64,000 bases of DNA from Cyanoderma ruficeps (Eukaryota > Chordata > Aves > Passeriformes > Timaliidae): assembly GCA_008694505.1 (NCBI GenBank), contig VZDJ01000090.1, positions 774,034 to 838,033 on the forward strand. Direction: 5' to 3'. The translations under genes were made by a program, and so were the position numbers. Positions 1 through 16,700 of the stretch are shown here, in pieces. A model generated the notes under the pieces. That model did not search any database and had not been told where the DNA came from. It saw only the letters and a program-made list of their open reading frames with translations. Every line of letters begins with the position of its first letter. The first letter of the stretch is position 1.

Positions 1-1090
1 GCAAAACTGTGGTGCCCTGTCCAAATGGGTCATTCCCAGTGCCATAGGGAATGATGCCAAGCTACACTGTGAGGCAGGTTAACAGACCACTGTTTACTTT
101 TGCTGTTGTGTTCAAAAGCCTGTGAACAGCTTGGAAACAGATACAGAACGTGCCCCCACCATCCCACCAACAGCTGGAAAACGCCACACTCATTCAGCAG
201 ATACCCTTTTCAAACTGAAGGTGCAGGGCACCCAAATGCAGAAGCTGGAAAGGAGGGAAAACACTAAGAAGCTTTCAGAAGCTGCCGGGACTGAGACAGA
301 ATGGGCAGTGCACGGTCAGGCATCACGGTGGAGGTCGGGGAGGGAAAGAGGGCCAGGATACCATGTGCCACTTCCTCGAAGGACGCGTATCTTCCAGCTG
401 CAGCCCATTTCTGCTGGGCTGGGGCTCACCCCTAACGGGCGCCCGTGAAGAGGCTCAAGTGGGACCTCGCCCCTCGCGCTGCCTCTGCCTCAGCAGGTCC
501 ACTTAGGCCGAGCGAGGGTAGCGCAGGAAGCGCAGGGATGCCAGCGGGGTGGAGATGGCTGGAGAAGGGACCACTGCCATCTTAATGACACAGCACCGCC
601 TCGCCCCTCGCCTGCCGGGCCACGCCGCGCGGCCAGGCCGGGGAGGTGGCCCAGACTCGGGCAGGGCGGGACCCCCGGCCCGCCCCCCGCCGCCGAGGGC
701 GGGCCCGGGACGCGCCCGACCCCCCGCCGGACTACAAGTCCTGGCGAGCCGCCGCACGGAGAGTTCGGGTCGGGGGCACTCCCTCTTCAGGGACTGCCAG
801 CGAGCCGGGCCGCCGCTGATCGGGATGAGCGCCCTGCCCACGCCCGCCCCGGCCCCAGAACTACAGCCCCCAGCGCACCGCGGGCGGGCGGGGCGCGCCG
901 CGGGGCACGCCGGGTGCAGTAGTCCGCGAAGGCCCTGCGCGCCGCCCGGGAGCAGCCGCCGCGGCCACCGGGGAACCACAAATCCCGTGAGGCTCCGCGC
1001 GGGCGGCGCCCCGGCTGGCGGCGGGGTGGGAGCCGGCCGCGGCGGGAGCAGCCCGGGCGGGCGGGCGGGCCGGCGGCGGGGCGCGCTTAC

Positions 1091-1198
1091 CGGCGTGTCG
1101 AAAGAGAAGGCGCACTCGTCCTTGTGGACGCGGTCGCCGGCCTTGGGCACCCGGATGGACGGTAACACCGACAGCAGCGCCTCGCTCAGCTCCGCCAT
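1091..1198 (-). CDS. USP5: USP5 coding exon 1 (ubiquitin-specific peptidase 5), rest of gene lies left of window
   Basis: The ATG is at 1196-1198 and the exon encodes 36 residues ending FSFDTP before a GTAAGC donor (1085-1090), in phase 0. The residues [19 protein letters not shown] and the following [16 protein letters not shown] match the start of vertebrate USP5 (isopeptidase T), the cytosolic deubiquitinase that disassembles free polyubiquitin chains. Only the extreme N-terminus is here, so the zinc-finger UBP, UBA and catalytic parts cannot be assessed. Positions 1-1084 are intron 1; I saw no further coding exon in them. The ATG lies 423 bp from the divergent CDCA3 ATG, and the two genes share a CpG-island promoter. 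Longer open frames over this exon are GC-rich read-through and not coding. Confidence 0.95.
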
Positions 1199-1561
1199 GA
1201 CAGCGGCTCACCGCGGCACCGCCCACAGCCCCGCCCCGCCCAATCGCAGCCCGGCGCGGTCAGGCGGGTCCTAGCCAATCGGCAGCGAGTCTGGAGGCCG
1301 GACTCGCAGTGCCGACCCGCCGGTTCGCCCAATCGCAACCGCCCTTCGGCCATCGCGGAAGGCGGTGCCGGGCCCTTCGACCAATAATTGCGTACAGAGG
1401 GGCGAGGGCCCGGGTCTACCCCAGAAGATTGACAGCGAGGCGAGGCGGGACGTGACGAGCGGGGACTGCAGGGCCGACGGGCTGGCGGGGCGGGGAGATG
1501 GGCGTGGCACCATGAGCCCCGCCCCCCGCGGAGCGGCCAATGGGCGGCGGCACCGCCCGGC

Positions 1562-1577
1562 GCGCGGGAGATTCGAA
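1562..1577 (+). promoter_or_regulatory. Candidate CDE/CHR cell-cycle element of CDCA3
   Basis: GCGCGG at 1562-1567, a 4-base spacer, then TTCGAA at 1572-1577 reproduce the CDE-4nt-CHR layout known from G2/M genes. It lies 45 bp before the CDCA3 ATG and about 30 bp after a CCAAT box (1537-1541), the spacing typical of NF-Y plus CHR promoters. Function is inferred from the match. Confidence 0.55.
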
Positions 1578-1621
1578 CGGCGCGTCCGGCGGGGCAGGGG
1601 CGCAGTGCGGCCGCCGCCGCC

Positions 1622-3746
1622 ATGGGGGCCTCCGGCAGCGCCCCCGCCACCCCGGCCGCGCCCCGCAACAAGCACCTGGCGCACGTCACCGACCCCCGCT
1701 CCCCCACCGCCGGCATCCTGCGCACCCCCATCGAGGTAGGCGCCCTCCCGCCGCCGCTTCCCTTTGCGTGGCTCCGGCCCGCCGCCCCCACGGCTGCCCT
1801 CTCCGCAGGTGGTGAGCTCCCCGGCGGGCAGCCCGCAGCCCAGCCCCGCCGAGCCGCCGGCGGGCACCGGCCAGGAGCGGGACCCACGGTCGCCCACGCC
1901 CGGCATCTCCCGCACGCCCATGAGAGCCGTGTCGAGTGGTGAGTGAAGCCGCCGTGGGTGGGCGGGCTGGGGGGCTCCTGCAGGGGAGGCTCACCCCGTC
2001 CCTCTCCGACCCCGGCAGACAGCGTGGACCGCCTGGTGAAGCAGCTCAGCGAGGCCTTCGGGGCCGAGGCCCCGGAGCCGGCGCCTCCGGGAGCGGCCAG
2101 CCCCGCCGAGGAGCCGGCCCCGCGGAGCTCCCTGCCAGCGGGGGAAGAGGCGGAGAGGCCGCCCTCTCCCAGCACGGCCCGGCCCGGCCGCGCTGCCGGG
2201 CACGGCTTCTCCTCGGGTAAGTGCTCGGTGTGGGGGTGACAGCGCTCCGTGGGCCCGGAGGGCTGCGCGGGATGGGCTGTGGGCAAGTCGGGGCTCTCGG
2301 CACTGTCTGGTTCTGGTGCCTTCTCCAGGCTTGCTCCCCGATAGAGCCTGTCCCTATTCCCTAGTTCGGCTGTGTCTCAGCGCCTGGAGCCTCTGCAGCC
2401 TGTTCCCTTTGGAAACTGTTGTGTTATCGAACCGATTTCTCTCCAGAGTTGAGAAATTGTTTCAAACCTGTACTCAAAATCAAGAGGTATACACCAACTC
2501 TTCCCCTCTCTGAGATTGGTTTGTGACTGTGGAGACATGTCCAGAGGGACTTTACACTTTCTCCCTGGGAAGAGCTATGGAGTAAGCGTGGGCAGCACAT
2601 CTCTGTGTTTTGGCTGAGCAATGCTGAGAGACTTTGATACAGAAAAGTCTTCAGAAAGCTCTGTGCTGAGCACTGCTCCTTGGAGAAGCAGCTGAGAACT
2701 GGGACTGGAAAAACACTCGGGGTATCTTACTAATAGATACAAATATCTGAAGAAAAGGTAAAAGGAAGCGAGAGCCAGACTCTTTTCAGTGGTGTCCAAT
2801 GATGAGACCAGAGGCAAAGGGGATGGAATGGNGTAACCAAGCACTGGAGCAGGTTGCTGAATCTCTGTCCTTTGAGATATTCATGAGACACCTGGACATT
2901 GTCCTGGACAATGTGCTCTAGGTGTCTCTGCTGGAGTAGGTCCTTTAGAGTTCACTTCCAGCATCAACCTTTTTGTGATCCCTTTGCCTCAAAACCCTCC
3001 GGTAAGTCTTTGATAAAGGCCAGGAGGCATTTACAGTCTGGGACCTTTGAGCCTTGTCCTGATGCACTGGTGTGTTTTTTTTTGTCACCTAGTGAGCAAG
3101 CCCATAAGACACAAGCCCAACAACAAATTCATGGCAACATCTGGAGGAACTGGCCGCTCTCCCCTCAGCGTTCTACAAGATGATAATTCTCCCAGTGCTC
3201 CTGCCCCTCGCCAGGTAAAGCCTAATGGGTCATACTGAGGGAGGGAGATTGAGATGGAAAAAAAAAAAAAGCCAAATCCTCCAATTTCTGTATCTTGTAG
3301 GTTCCCAGTTTAGAATTGTGGCCTCTTAGATCTGTAGAGACTAGTAACTTCACAAATGTTTTTCTGTGGGTCAGTCTTGTCACTAAATGCCTCCAAGTCT
3401 TGTTCAATATCTGTCTTTGGCCTTACCATAAAATTGCCCATTTCAATGCATTCTTTCTCTTTAGGCTGTAGAAAAAAGTCACTCTTGTATGTTGTCACAA
3501 GAGAGTCCAAGCTGAATGGCGTGAAAATAGGCTACAATTCTGCTGAGAATTAACTAACCTTCAATTAACTTGTGTTTTACGCTCTGTGTTTGGGTTTTTT
3601 TATTTCTCTAGGGCAAGAGGCATGTGTTGGGAGAGAACCTTGGGGAGAAGAAGGAAGTGGATCTGAGCAGGAGCCTTAAATCTGGGAACTGTGCTTGGAG
3701 TGACTTGAACAAAGAGAACCAACAGTGTCCTTTTGTGGAAAACTAG
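1622..3746 (+). CDS. CDCA3: CDCA3 (cell division cycle associated 3, Tome-1), five coding exons
   Basis: Coding exons are 1622-1735, 1809-1938, 2019-2216, 3093-3214 and 3612-3746, all with GT-AG borders and consistent phases, giving 232 residues (human is 268). Family landmarks are NKHLAHVTDPRSPTAGILRT in exon 1, the repeated DPRSPT..GI.RTP motif in exon 2, VKQLSEAF in exon 3 and GRSPLSVLQDDNSP in exon 4. Near the C-terminus, LNKENQQ contains a KEN box, the degron read by APC/C-Cdh1. CDCA3 is an F-box-like adaptor that promotes mitotic entry by helping degrade WEE1. That role is known for the family and not shown here. The proline- and alanine-rich part in exon 3 is poorly conserved. The gene diverges from USP5 and converges with GNB3. 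Intron 3 carries a CR1 fragment. Confidence 0.96.
2610..2965 (+). mobile_element. CR1-type LINE 3' fragment in CDCA3 intron 3
   Basis: The order of phrases is that of the avian CR1 3' end in sense orientation: 'acaaatatctgaag', 'ccagactcttttcagtggtg', 'gcactggagcaggttgc', then 'tggacattgtcctg'. It contains the single N at 2832. Similarity is judged by eye and the copy is well diverged. Confidence 0.7.
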
Positions 3747-3986
3747 ACACTTCTTTTTTCAGGATCTTGCTCTAATTTGCTCCTATGTTATGAGCATTTT
3801 CTAGGGGAGAGAAATCTTAAAAAAATAGACTGAAACCCCAAAGCAGTGTTACATTTCTCACCTATGCCTGTTGGGGAAAGATCTCTCCTCTTCCTAGTTT
3901 GTCATGTCTTATGTACAGCACAGACTTTATCTCTTTTATTGTATATCAGCGGTATTGATTTTTCTGTAGAGTTTTTATCTCTAGTA

Positions 3987-3992
3987 AATAAA
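3987..3992 (+). terminator. CDCA3 polyadenylation signal
   Basis: AATAAA lies 241 bases after the CDCA3 stop and is followed by a T/G-rich stretch. It is the first canonical signal after the stop codon on this strand. Confidence 0.7.
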
Positions 3993-4662
3993 TTTGTGTT
4001 CAACCTTTGCTGACTGTATGTCCTGATATTATGCTTGCCTGCCCAGCACAATATTTTCTTTGGGACAAGGGTCCAGGAAGAAATACTTCAGCCTTCCATT
4101 AGCCTTAAAACTCCCCTGTCCCCTGCCTGGAGCATGCTGAAGGGTATGGCCGTGAATCCATATACAAGAGTGTGAGCTGGAACGCTGCAGCTCCCTGCAG
4201 GAAACTGCTGTATATCCAGTGTCACCTCTGGAATTGTACTGTTCCTACACTGACTTGAAACTGAGTGATGTAAGGGTCTGCCATGAGGGTAAGATCCAAA
4301 ATAACGTGAGATGGTATTGTCCATTAATATTGACCTTGTTGATCGCTAGCAGGGCCTTGTGACCCCCAGGATGTTGCTCTGAGCCAACAAGTGGGATAGG
4401 GGCTGAATAAAATGGCTGTGTCCTGTAACTGAGCTAAAATATCCAAGCTGTGAAAGGATGCACTTTCAGCTCACTATCCCAACTTCAGCCTCTTCTCGAA
4501 TAAAACACCCTCCCCTGGGGACTGTGAGCTGAAGCAAGGTCTGTGGATGAGGTGTTGACGGGTTGAGACCAGCAGGCAATATTCACAGGAAGAGAGTTAT
4601 GTTTGCAGTAGCTCATTGCAATGCTGGAAAGAACACAGCCTTCAGTGCTTCTGTGAGCTTTC

Positions 4663-4668
4663 TTTATT
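4663..4668 (-). terminator. Likely GNB3 polyadenylation signal
   Basis: Plus-strand TTTATT reads AATAAA on the minus strand, about 825 bases past the GNB3 stop. No closer canonical signal was seen on that strand. It leaves about 670 bp between this site and the convergent CDCA3 signal. Confidence 0.45.
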
Positions 4669-4797
4669 TGCCTGGGCTATGAAGATCTAAACAGACTTGA
4701 AAACATGGGCTGATGGCTACTGGTTAGATAGGGTCACCATACAATGCAGGAGTGAGGCAAAGAGGGAAGGAACAGCAAGAAACAGACAATAAATAAG

Positions 4798-4953
4798 AAT
4801 AAATATAACATTCCCTGATATTCTGGCAGGTCTTGAGGGCTACCTTTCTGCCATTTATGCATAGATAAGACTTGAACTAAGAAAAGAATAAATATATTCC
4901 CTGCTATTCTGGCAGGTCTGAAGGCTGCCTTTCCCCCCTTTATGCATAGATAG
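4798..4953. repeat. Two-copy tandem duplication, period about 88 bp
   Basis: Unit 1 (4798-4870) and unit 2 (4886-4953) share the start GAATAAATAT, the core ATTCTGGCAGGTCT and the end TTTATGCATAGATA, with scattered differences. It falls within the predicted GNB3 3' untranslated region. Confidence 0.85.
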
Positions 4954-5492
4954 GAGCTAAGTGTTCCCATATGGAAATGAGCCAAATTTACACTAGCTTT
5001 ATGTTTGAGGTGGTGCTGTAGAAATCTGAAACCCAGAGTGTCTCTGGGGCTGTCTGCATGGACACAGGACAGCTGCACAGAGGAGTTAGGCAGAGTTAAA
5101 GCAGGGAGAAAGCTTAGTCTGGGGTGGGTGTTGCATGAGGGGTCCTCTGAAGGAAGAGGATGGGTATCAGTGTGGGTAGAGGTGATTGAAGGAAGGTGCA
5201 GGTGTCTGAATTGTACTGCAAAGTCCTGAGACATAAAGAACAGGTCTTCAAGCCTGCACAAGGCTGGAAACTGCTGGGGCTGTTTAGAGGTGGAGACAAG
5301 GGCCAGTGCATGTGCTCCTGCTCCCCTGCTTCTCCCTGGTCTCCATTCCCTTTCACTCTGGGAGACTCCTACACATGACCTGTGTCTAGAGACAAGTGGG
5401 AGTGGTAGGTGGGCATTTTTGTTGTGCTCATCTGATGATGCTGTTTTGCATGGGCCGTGCTTCTGCTGCTCTTCCCCTCTCTGCTGGCGTCC

Positions 5493-10288
<4,796 letters not shown>

Positions 10289-11019
10289 CTTTGTGACCTA
10301 GGGGTGGCTCCTCCACGTGGGGCAGCCTGGGTTCTGGGGAGACAAATCAAAGGAGAGAAGTGTGAATTAGACAGGAGACTAATGTGACTGCTCAGTATTG
10401 GAAATGTAGGTATCTCTGATAAAGGATTGGTGACCATCTCTTGGCTGAACACTCGGTAATGTTGTGCTGTGTCTGGCCATAGCCCTTAGCATTTGGGAAG
10501 GTTGTGCTGGGCCTTGTCAAAGGTCCATTTTTGTCCTGGATCCTCCTTAAACATACATGTGCAGAAGCTAAAGAACTCCAGAGCCTCTTGCTGAGGTTCT
10601 GGCCACACTTGTCTGCTCATTTTTAACTTCTCCATTCCAAGCCCTCTTCATCAGCTTCTCCCTCTTCATGGCCAAGCTGTCCATCTCAGCTCCAGGAGGA
10701 AGAAGCTTGATGGGGGGAGCCCACTGGCTATTTCCTACTGTTTGTCCTAAGCAAAGCCTCAGCAGACAGGACCCACCAACTCTCTGACCACCCTGGAAAT
10801 CTATGGGGTTGTTGAGGTGCTCTCTCAGGGTTTCCTTCCAGTTTCACATCAAAAACCAAAATCTAACCAAACCAAAATAGAATAAAAAGAAAGGTGGATG
10901 TCTAGGGAAGGATCTAAGAATAACATAAGCCGATAGGGGAACATTTCCTACTTGTCCAGCCCCAGCTTTTCATTGACATCCAAAGCTAGACCAGCATTGT
11001 TGTATGTAAGTCCTTGATG

Positions 11020-11545
11020 AATTTTTCTTCTGTGCATTTGTCCACACCATCTTTGTGCCCATGCCAAGTTCAGCCTCTTCAGTACCCCATAGTGATGTCT
11101 TTCACAGCTGGGTGGCAGACTCTGCAAAGAAGTTCCTGCTTCTGTCACTTCCTGGTGGCACTAGTTCCACTTGACAGAAGCTTTATTTTGAGTTGGAAGA
11201 ATCAGCAAATAACTGGTCTCTATTCACCTCTGCATCACTTGGTATTTTATACATCTTTGTCATACCCATCCCTTTTCCGGACTGCAGAGCAAACTTAGTC
11301 ATTCCTCCTGTGTAAGCTGTTACATCCTATTATCTCTGTTGTTCTATGAGCTTTTTTCCAGTTGTTTGCAGAGCAGAGACAATATGTTTTTGCAGGGGGA
11401 GCAGGGAACCAGAACTGTAATCCATGTTCAATATCCAGGTGCACTGTATCATTATACAACATCTCTGTTTTCTTCTCTCTTTCTTGTTACGTGCACTTAA
11501 ATCTTCACCAGTGATTCTAGCATCTCCCACTTTTGTACCCAAATG
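11020..11545 (-). mobile_element. Ancient CR1-like LINE fragment (reverse orientation)
   Basis: The plus strand reads like an old CR1 3' region known across reptiles and birds. It has segments on 'gcaaataactggtctctattcacct', a 'tatacatctttgtcatacccat' phrase, then 'ttttccagttg' and 'gggaaccagaactgta'. The copy is heavily mutated. This was recognised by eye and not searched. Confidence 0.45.
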
Positions 11546-14500
11546 TGATCTTTAATTGCTCCAACATTTCACCTGGATAGATGTGAGTGTCCAGATGTGC
11601 TCCAGGGGTTGCCCAAGAAATGTTCCAACAGCATCTGCAGAATTTCTCCTAATCCTTGTGGGTCGCATCACTTCCATCCCTGTTGCCTGAAGGCCTCATT
11701 TCCTCTGGTCAGGGAGGCTTTGGGTCCTTCCATGCCAGACCTGCTCTCTTGCTGTGGGCAAGCACATCCAGACAGCTCCCAAGTCCCACCTTTGCTTGCT
11801 GCTCGCCAGAACACTTTGAGTTTCCTTTAAGAGTTCCTTCCCTTGAATGTCTCCACAGCTTTCCTTTGATTCCCCCAGGCACAGTGGGTTTTTGCTTGTT
11901 CAATGATTCCTGAGGCATGGCTTTCAGTGTAGGAAATAGAACGAGATACAGGTTTCCCCTAGCTCCTGGGTGGCTATCCCAGCAGGAAGCTATTTCAGGA
12001 TATACTTTGCAGGCAGAGACTTGTGCCTGCTGCCTGCAAGGCTGGATAAAGCCACAGCACCACTGACTCCTCCCTGCTCACTGCCCATGCACTGGGTGGG
12101 GCTGCCAGCCCCAGCAAATGGTGAGGGAGCAGGAGGGCAGCCCGGGGCAGCATTCTCAGGGCCCAGAGGGATATGCCGCAGCCATGGCCTGGGGCTGCCA
12201 GCCTCAGCTACACTGAAGGACAGGAACAGACCAGCTCCTGAGCTGGGCCCATCCCACTGGTTTTTATTCTCTCATTCCAGCAGAGCAGCGATGAAGGGGC
12301 TCCTCCCAGCAAAGATGCACAGTTGCACCTCATTGAGTGACCCTGGCCATGAAAACCCACCTCCATGCACTTCTCCTCCTTTGGGAAAGGGCTGGCATTC
12401 CATTCCACCTCTCAGCTAATTGACAGAGTGGGGAGATGCTGAGAAAGGCCTTACAGCTTTCAGTCAGAGGCTGCACATCCTCCTTATCCTGTGGTGTTTG
12501 CCCCTCAGTTTCAGTGTACAGTGAAGCTGCAGGACTCCATCCAGCTCTGGTCACAGCCTACAGCACACCAAGTGGCACACCTGAACTTCCAGCCACCCTG
12601 TGCAGCCAGCCCTACCATTGTGGCCCACACTTTGCCCTTCCCCAGTGTTCCTTAGGACTGATCCATCAATCCTAAGCACTGGATTGCCTTTTCCTGCTAG
12701 GTAACCCCCCTCCTTCTGACTCTCTCCTTTCAGCCTCCTTTGCTTGGTTCCCAAGTTCTTCAGGCGGTTATTTCATACACCTTTGGCTATCTGAAATCAA
12801 TGTCCATCCACCTGCCCTAATTTTTCTTTGTAGACTTCTGGTTTTGCCCACCCAAACCTGCACAGAGACAGGAGCCTTGTTCTCCCTTCCTTCCAATTTC
12901 TGCTCCAGGTGAAGCTGGCTGCACACTCATTACCTGTCAGATGCCAGTCTTCCTTTCCTTGCTCCTGCTTTTTTACCACTCTCTTCCCTTCTCCAGTAGT
13001 TTCTCAAGTCTGGCACTAACAAGGGAATGCCAGTTCACTGCTCTGTAAAGCTGCACAACCAGATGAGGGGCTTTCGGAGCCGTAGGCAGATCAAACAGCA
13101 GGGACAGGATATCGAGGACGGATAAAAAGGGCTAAATATAGAGAAGGTGCAGCTCAGGACTGTGTCCGAACCTTTAAATCCCTCTGAGGGAACGCTCTAA
13201 ATGAAGTTGGGAATTGTGCTCAGCCTCAGAAGGACAAGGAGCCACAGATGAGTGATAATAATAGCTCCATCTTTGCCTGTCGCCTCCATCCATCACGTCC
13301 CAGTGCAATTTGTGGAGAGTGAGTTACCCGATCCCCAGCGGAGTGCAGCTGCCTCCCAGGAGCACCAGGGCAGGTGTGCAAAAGAGCAGCTCATTACAGT
13401 CATGTAAATTTAGGGATGGGGGAAGAACAGAGGAAAGGGAAATGGAGTTTGGCCAAGGCATGTTCCTGCCTTGACCAGCAGGACCTTAAGGATACACAGT
13501 TTTTGTGGATCTAAGGATCAGCTCACAGTTGCTCATGGTGGTTGCCCAGGCTAGTTTTAATGGGAAGGGCTTCTAAATGGTGCACATTTGGTGCTTTCTG
13601 GAAGTAAGGACTCTTTCAGGTGAATGATAAGCAGTAGAGGACACCAAGACCTTAGGTGCCTTTGAAAGAAACAATTAATCACTCTCAGCACAGCTACTGA
13701 CAGGAGGACTTTGGCACCAGCACTGTTCCAGAGTTTTGCCTCCTGCAAGCACGGCACAGCCAAACAGAGTCTGGGCTTGGTCGGTTCATGCCAGCCCTGT
13801 TCTGAGCTCTGCCTTAGCTGTGCTCATCCAGTTCACAGCTCTTGGCTTTTGAAACCACATTTTACTTCTGCTCTCCAACATGACAGTTCTTTCCCCTCCT
13901 GCCTTTTCCAACAAATTTCTTGCTGCAGCACTCCTGCCTGTGGGCAGCCAAACCCATCCGGAGTCCTTTGGTGTCTGCTCACAGCAGATCAGATGCCTCT
14001 GCTGTGGTTCAAGACGGATGGAGGGGGATCTGGAATCATCTGTCTTCTGCCTTTTGCTGTCACACCCTGACTTTTCAGAGCAGTGGCCACATCCCTTGCA
14101 CGATGCCATGGAGGTGGCCCAGCTTTCTCCCTGGGGGCTGTCCCTCCATCACCTGCATCATCACTCCCTGGTGGGGATAAGGGCGCAAGTAACGGTGGGA
14201 AAAAGAGGCAAGGTGAACCCTCTTATTATCTGTTCTTGGGTAGCTTCCCCCATACTGCAGAAGGAATGGTCACTCTGTGAAATGTTAGGAGAGGGGTGTG
14301 AATGGAAAAGGGAAAGGTGCAAGAAGAAGGACTCTGTGTGAATAGGCAGTGTCCCTGGGTCTCTGTGTAATCCCTGACTAGCTTTGCAGGCTCGCCCTGG
14401 TGACCCTGGGCTCCTTGCAGAGCCGGATACAGAGATGATCCCTCTCTCCTGTGATGGAGATCAAAGGTCAGGGTAAAATTACCCTGCTCTGCTCCTTGCT

Positions 14501-15621
14501 TTCTGAGGAATCCTTGTCCACCCAGAAGAGCAGCCAGCTGCAAAGAGGTGTGCACGGGATGCACTGGGAGTGCAGGGCTGTGTACAGGCAGTGAGTGCCA
14601 GGTTGCTCAGGGAAGATGTTACCCACCCTCTCCAGTCTGGAAACTGGTGACGTTTACCTGCCAAGAGGAGAACAATCAACCCCATCCCAGTGCAAAACCT
14701 CCTCATCACTGTAAAGACACCTCAGTGCTAACCCCAGCTCCTTTTTCCGTGACCTTACCCTCCCATATCCTCTGATGGATGAGCCCTTGTCCAAAGGCTC
14801 CCCACAGAACCACTCCAAGAAACTCAGGGTCCGAAATGCCAGATTCACCAAGGTGACCTCAGGCATTGCAAGGCGGCAAACTTACCGGGATCTGTAGAGC
14901 AAGGTGGGTTGCAGTCCCCCCTGGATGGGACCCTCACAGCCTGCCTCCCTTGCTGAGAATGGCTCTTCACTGCCCAGAAGTCCCTTGTACCTCTGCAGTC
15001 TCCAGTCAGTCCCGTTGGTCCACCCAGCGAGTCCCTTGCTCCCTCTCTGCTCCTCAGCCTCTCCCAGGACTGATCTCCCCATGGGGAGCTGGAAGGCTGT
15101 GGACGGGAGGGGTTGGGGGAGGGCTGATTCCAGGAGCAGCGTCAGGCAAATTAAATCAGACACCAGAGACTTGGGGAAATCGGATTGGGACGTAATGCAA
15201 AGCAGGTGGATGGGGAGGGGTGAAAAGAGAGAGTAGCACACTGCTCCTGAAGGGAAAGAAACAATCCCAGGCGGATTTGACTCCCTCTGTTTATATCAGC
15301 AACAAACTAATAAACTGAAGATTAGCCAGAACAGCCCTAGGATTATCAGCCACCAGGGCAGGGCTTGCTGTACCTCACAGTAACAGGAATTCCTGTTTTC
15401 CCAGGGACAGCATGCCACTTGTGTCCTGGGCAGGGCGGAAAGAGGGATGATGCCACCACAGAGGGCCTGCAAAGGGAAAACCAATGGCAGGGCCCCCACA
15501 CCCTCTCTCAGCTGCAGATGGGGCTCTGGATGGGGAAAACAGAACTGGGCACAGTGGCCAGGGGTGGCAAAAGATTTGGTGGCATGCCTTTTGGCAGCCA
15601 CTTTAGTGGGATGCTGCGGGG

Positions 15622-15733
15622 GGATTATCTTGGCCTCAATCTCTTTTAATCTCTCCCGCGGCTTTGGCCCAAGCCCGAGATAAATACCTTTTAACGGATC
15701 TCATCTGACGTCAGGAGGCCATCAGTCTAATCA
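15622..15733. promoter_or_regulatory. Candidate photoreceptor-type regulatory module upstream of GNB3
   Basis: A perfect cAMP response element (TGACGTCA, 15706-15713) is flanked by GGATTA (15622-15627), TAATCT (15647-15652) and TAATCA (15728-15733). These are CRX/OTX-class homeodomain cores. Another GGATTA sits at 15340-15345. On the minus strand a TATTTAT lies about 20 bp downstream of the CRE, which could make this a core promoter. Function is inferred. Confidence 0.35.
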
Positions 15734-16694
15734 CCCAGGCCACCCTTGGGCAAGGCAAGCCAGAGATGTGGACACTGGCCCCTCAGCCCCCAACATGTCC
15801 TCATCAACCAACATGTCCCAGCACACCCTACAAATCATCAGGATGGACATGTGGATACTGGGATGTGACTGGGCCCTCGCTGGTGAGAGGGAATTTGAAA
15901 TGCACACAATCAAACTCTTTCCAGTGACCCTGGGGAGGATGGGAAGCAAAAAGGGTTGCCAACACAGGTTTCCCAAGCCTGCGTGTTAAGAAGTGTCAGG
16001 ATGCAGATTGAGGAAGGACTTCCCTTTCCATGGAGCAGGGGCCCTGTGCCAACAGTGACAAGGGGATCACCCACCCACCTCTGACACCACTGGCCCTGGC
16101 TCTACAGATTTCTTCCACTCGAACTGCACTTGGGGTCTCCACACACAACTCATCAAGGCTTGAGTATGTCATGACCACAGATTGATCTCTTGATCTAATG
16201 CTTCCCAGGAAAAGGGTCACTGCTCTTTTAGATACTCCATAACCACCCCATTCAATTCCTATTTGGCTACAATATAATCCCATCTCGGGACACTAATCCC
16301 CTGGGCAGTGACAGCAGATTGTCTTTCTATCAGGGTGGAAAATGATAAACAAAATCTCTCTTCTGCTTTCAGGGACAATTTAGTGCATGGAGAGGGAAAA
16401 AAAATGAAAACAACAAAAAAAGAGAGGTCTTGCTACAGGGAAACGTGAGCATACCGTGCTTTTTCTTAAAGGCACTCCTCTCCCTTTCCATGTTAGCCAC
16501 ATCACAGCTGACTTTCTCTCTCACTCTCCCTCATTGGAAGTAGCTGACATCTGGGCAAATACTTTGCTATCTTTCACTGAGGGGTCAATCCCTTCCCATC
16601 ATTTGTTAATTAAATTTCAATCAGAAACAAGTGTGCACATCTCCCTGGTATACAGACTCAAGCTCCCATCAATATCTGTGTCCAGCATTTGGCT

Positions 16695-16700
16695 TTTATT
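16695..16700 (-). terminator. Candidate P3H3 polyadenylation signal
   Basis: Plus-strand TTTATT (minus AATAAA) lies about 457 bases after the P3H3 stop codon. It is the nearest canonical signal I found. Confidence 0.4.

Larger units (their letters stand above)
600..2250. promoter_or_regulatory. CpG island and divergent promoter of USP5 and CDCA3
   Basis: This block is very rich in G+C and CpG. It contains the first exons of USP5 (minus) and CDCA3 (plus, exons 1-3), whose ATGs are 423 bp apart. The gap carries five CCAAT boxes, at 1240, 1275, 1329, 1381 and 1537, and no clear TATA box. This is the usual make-up of a vertebrate housekeeping bidirectional promoter. Confidence 0.85.

Noticed and set aside
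549..2286. Long GC-rich open frames (up to 366 codons) over the USP5/CDCA3 promoter
   Set aside because: The true coding here is the short USP5 exon 1 and CDCA3 exons 1-3, confirmed by splice phase and family match. The rest are shadows or read-through.
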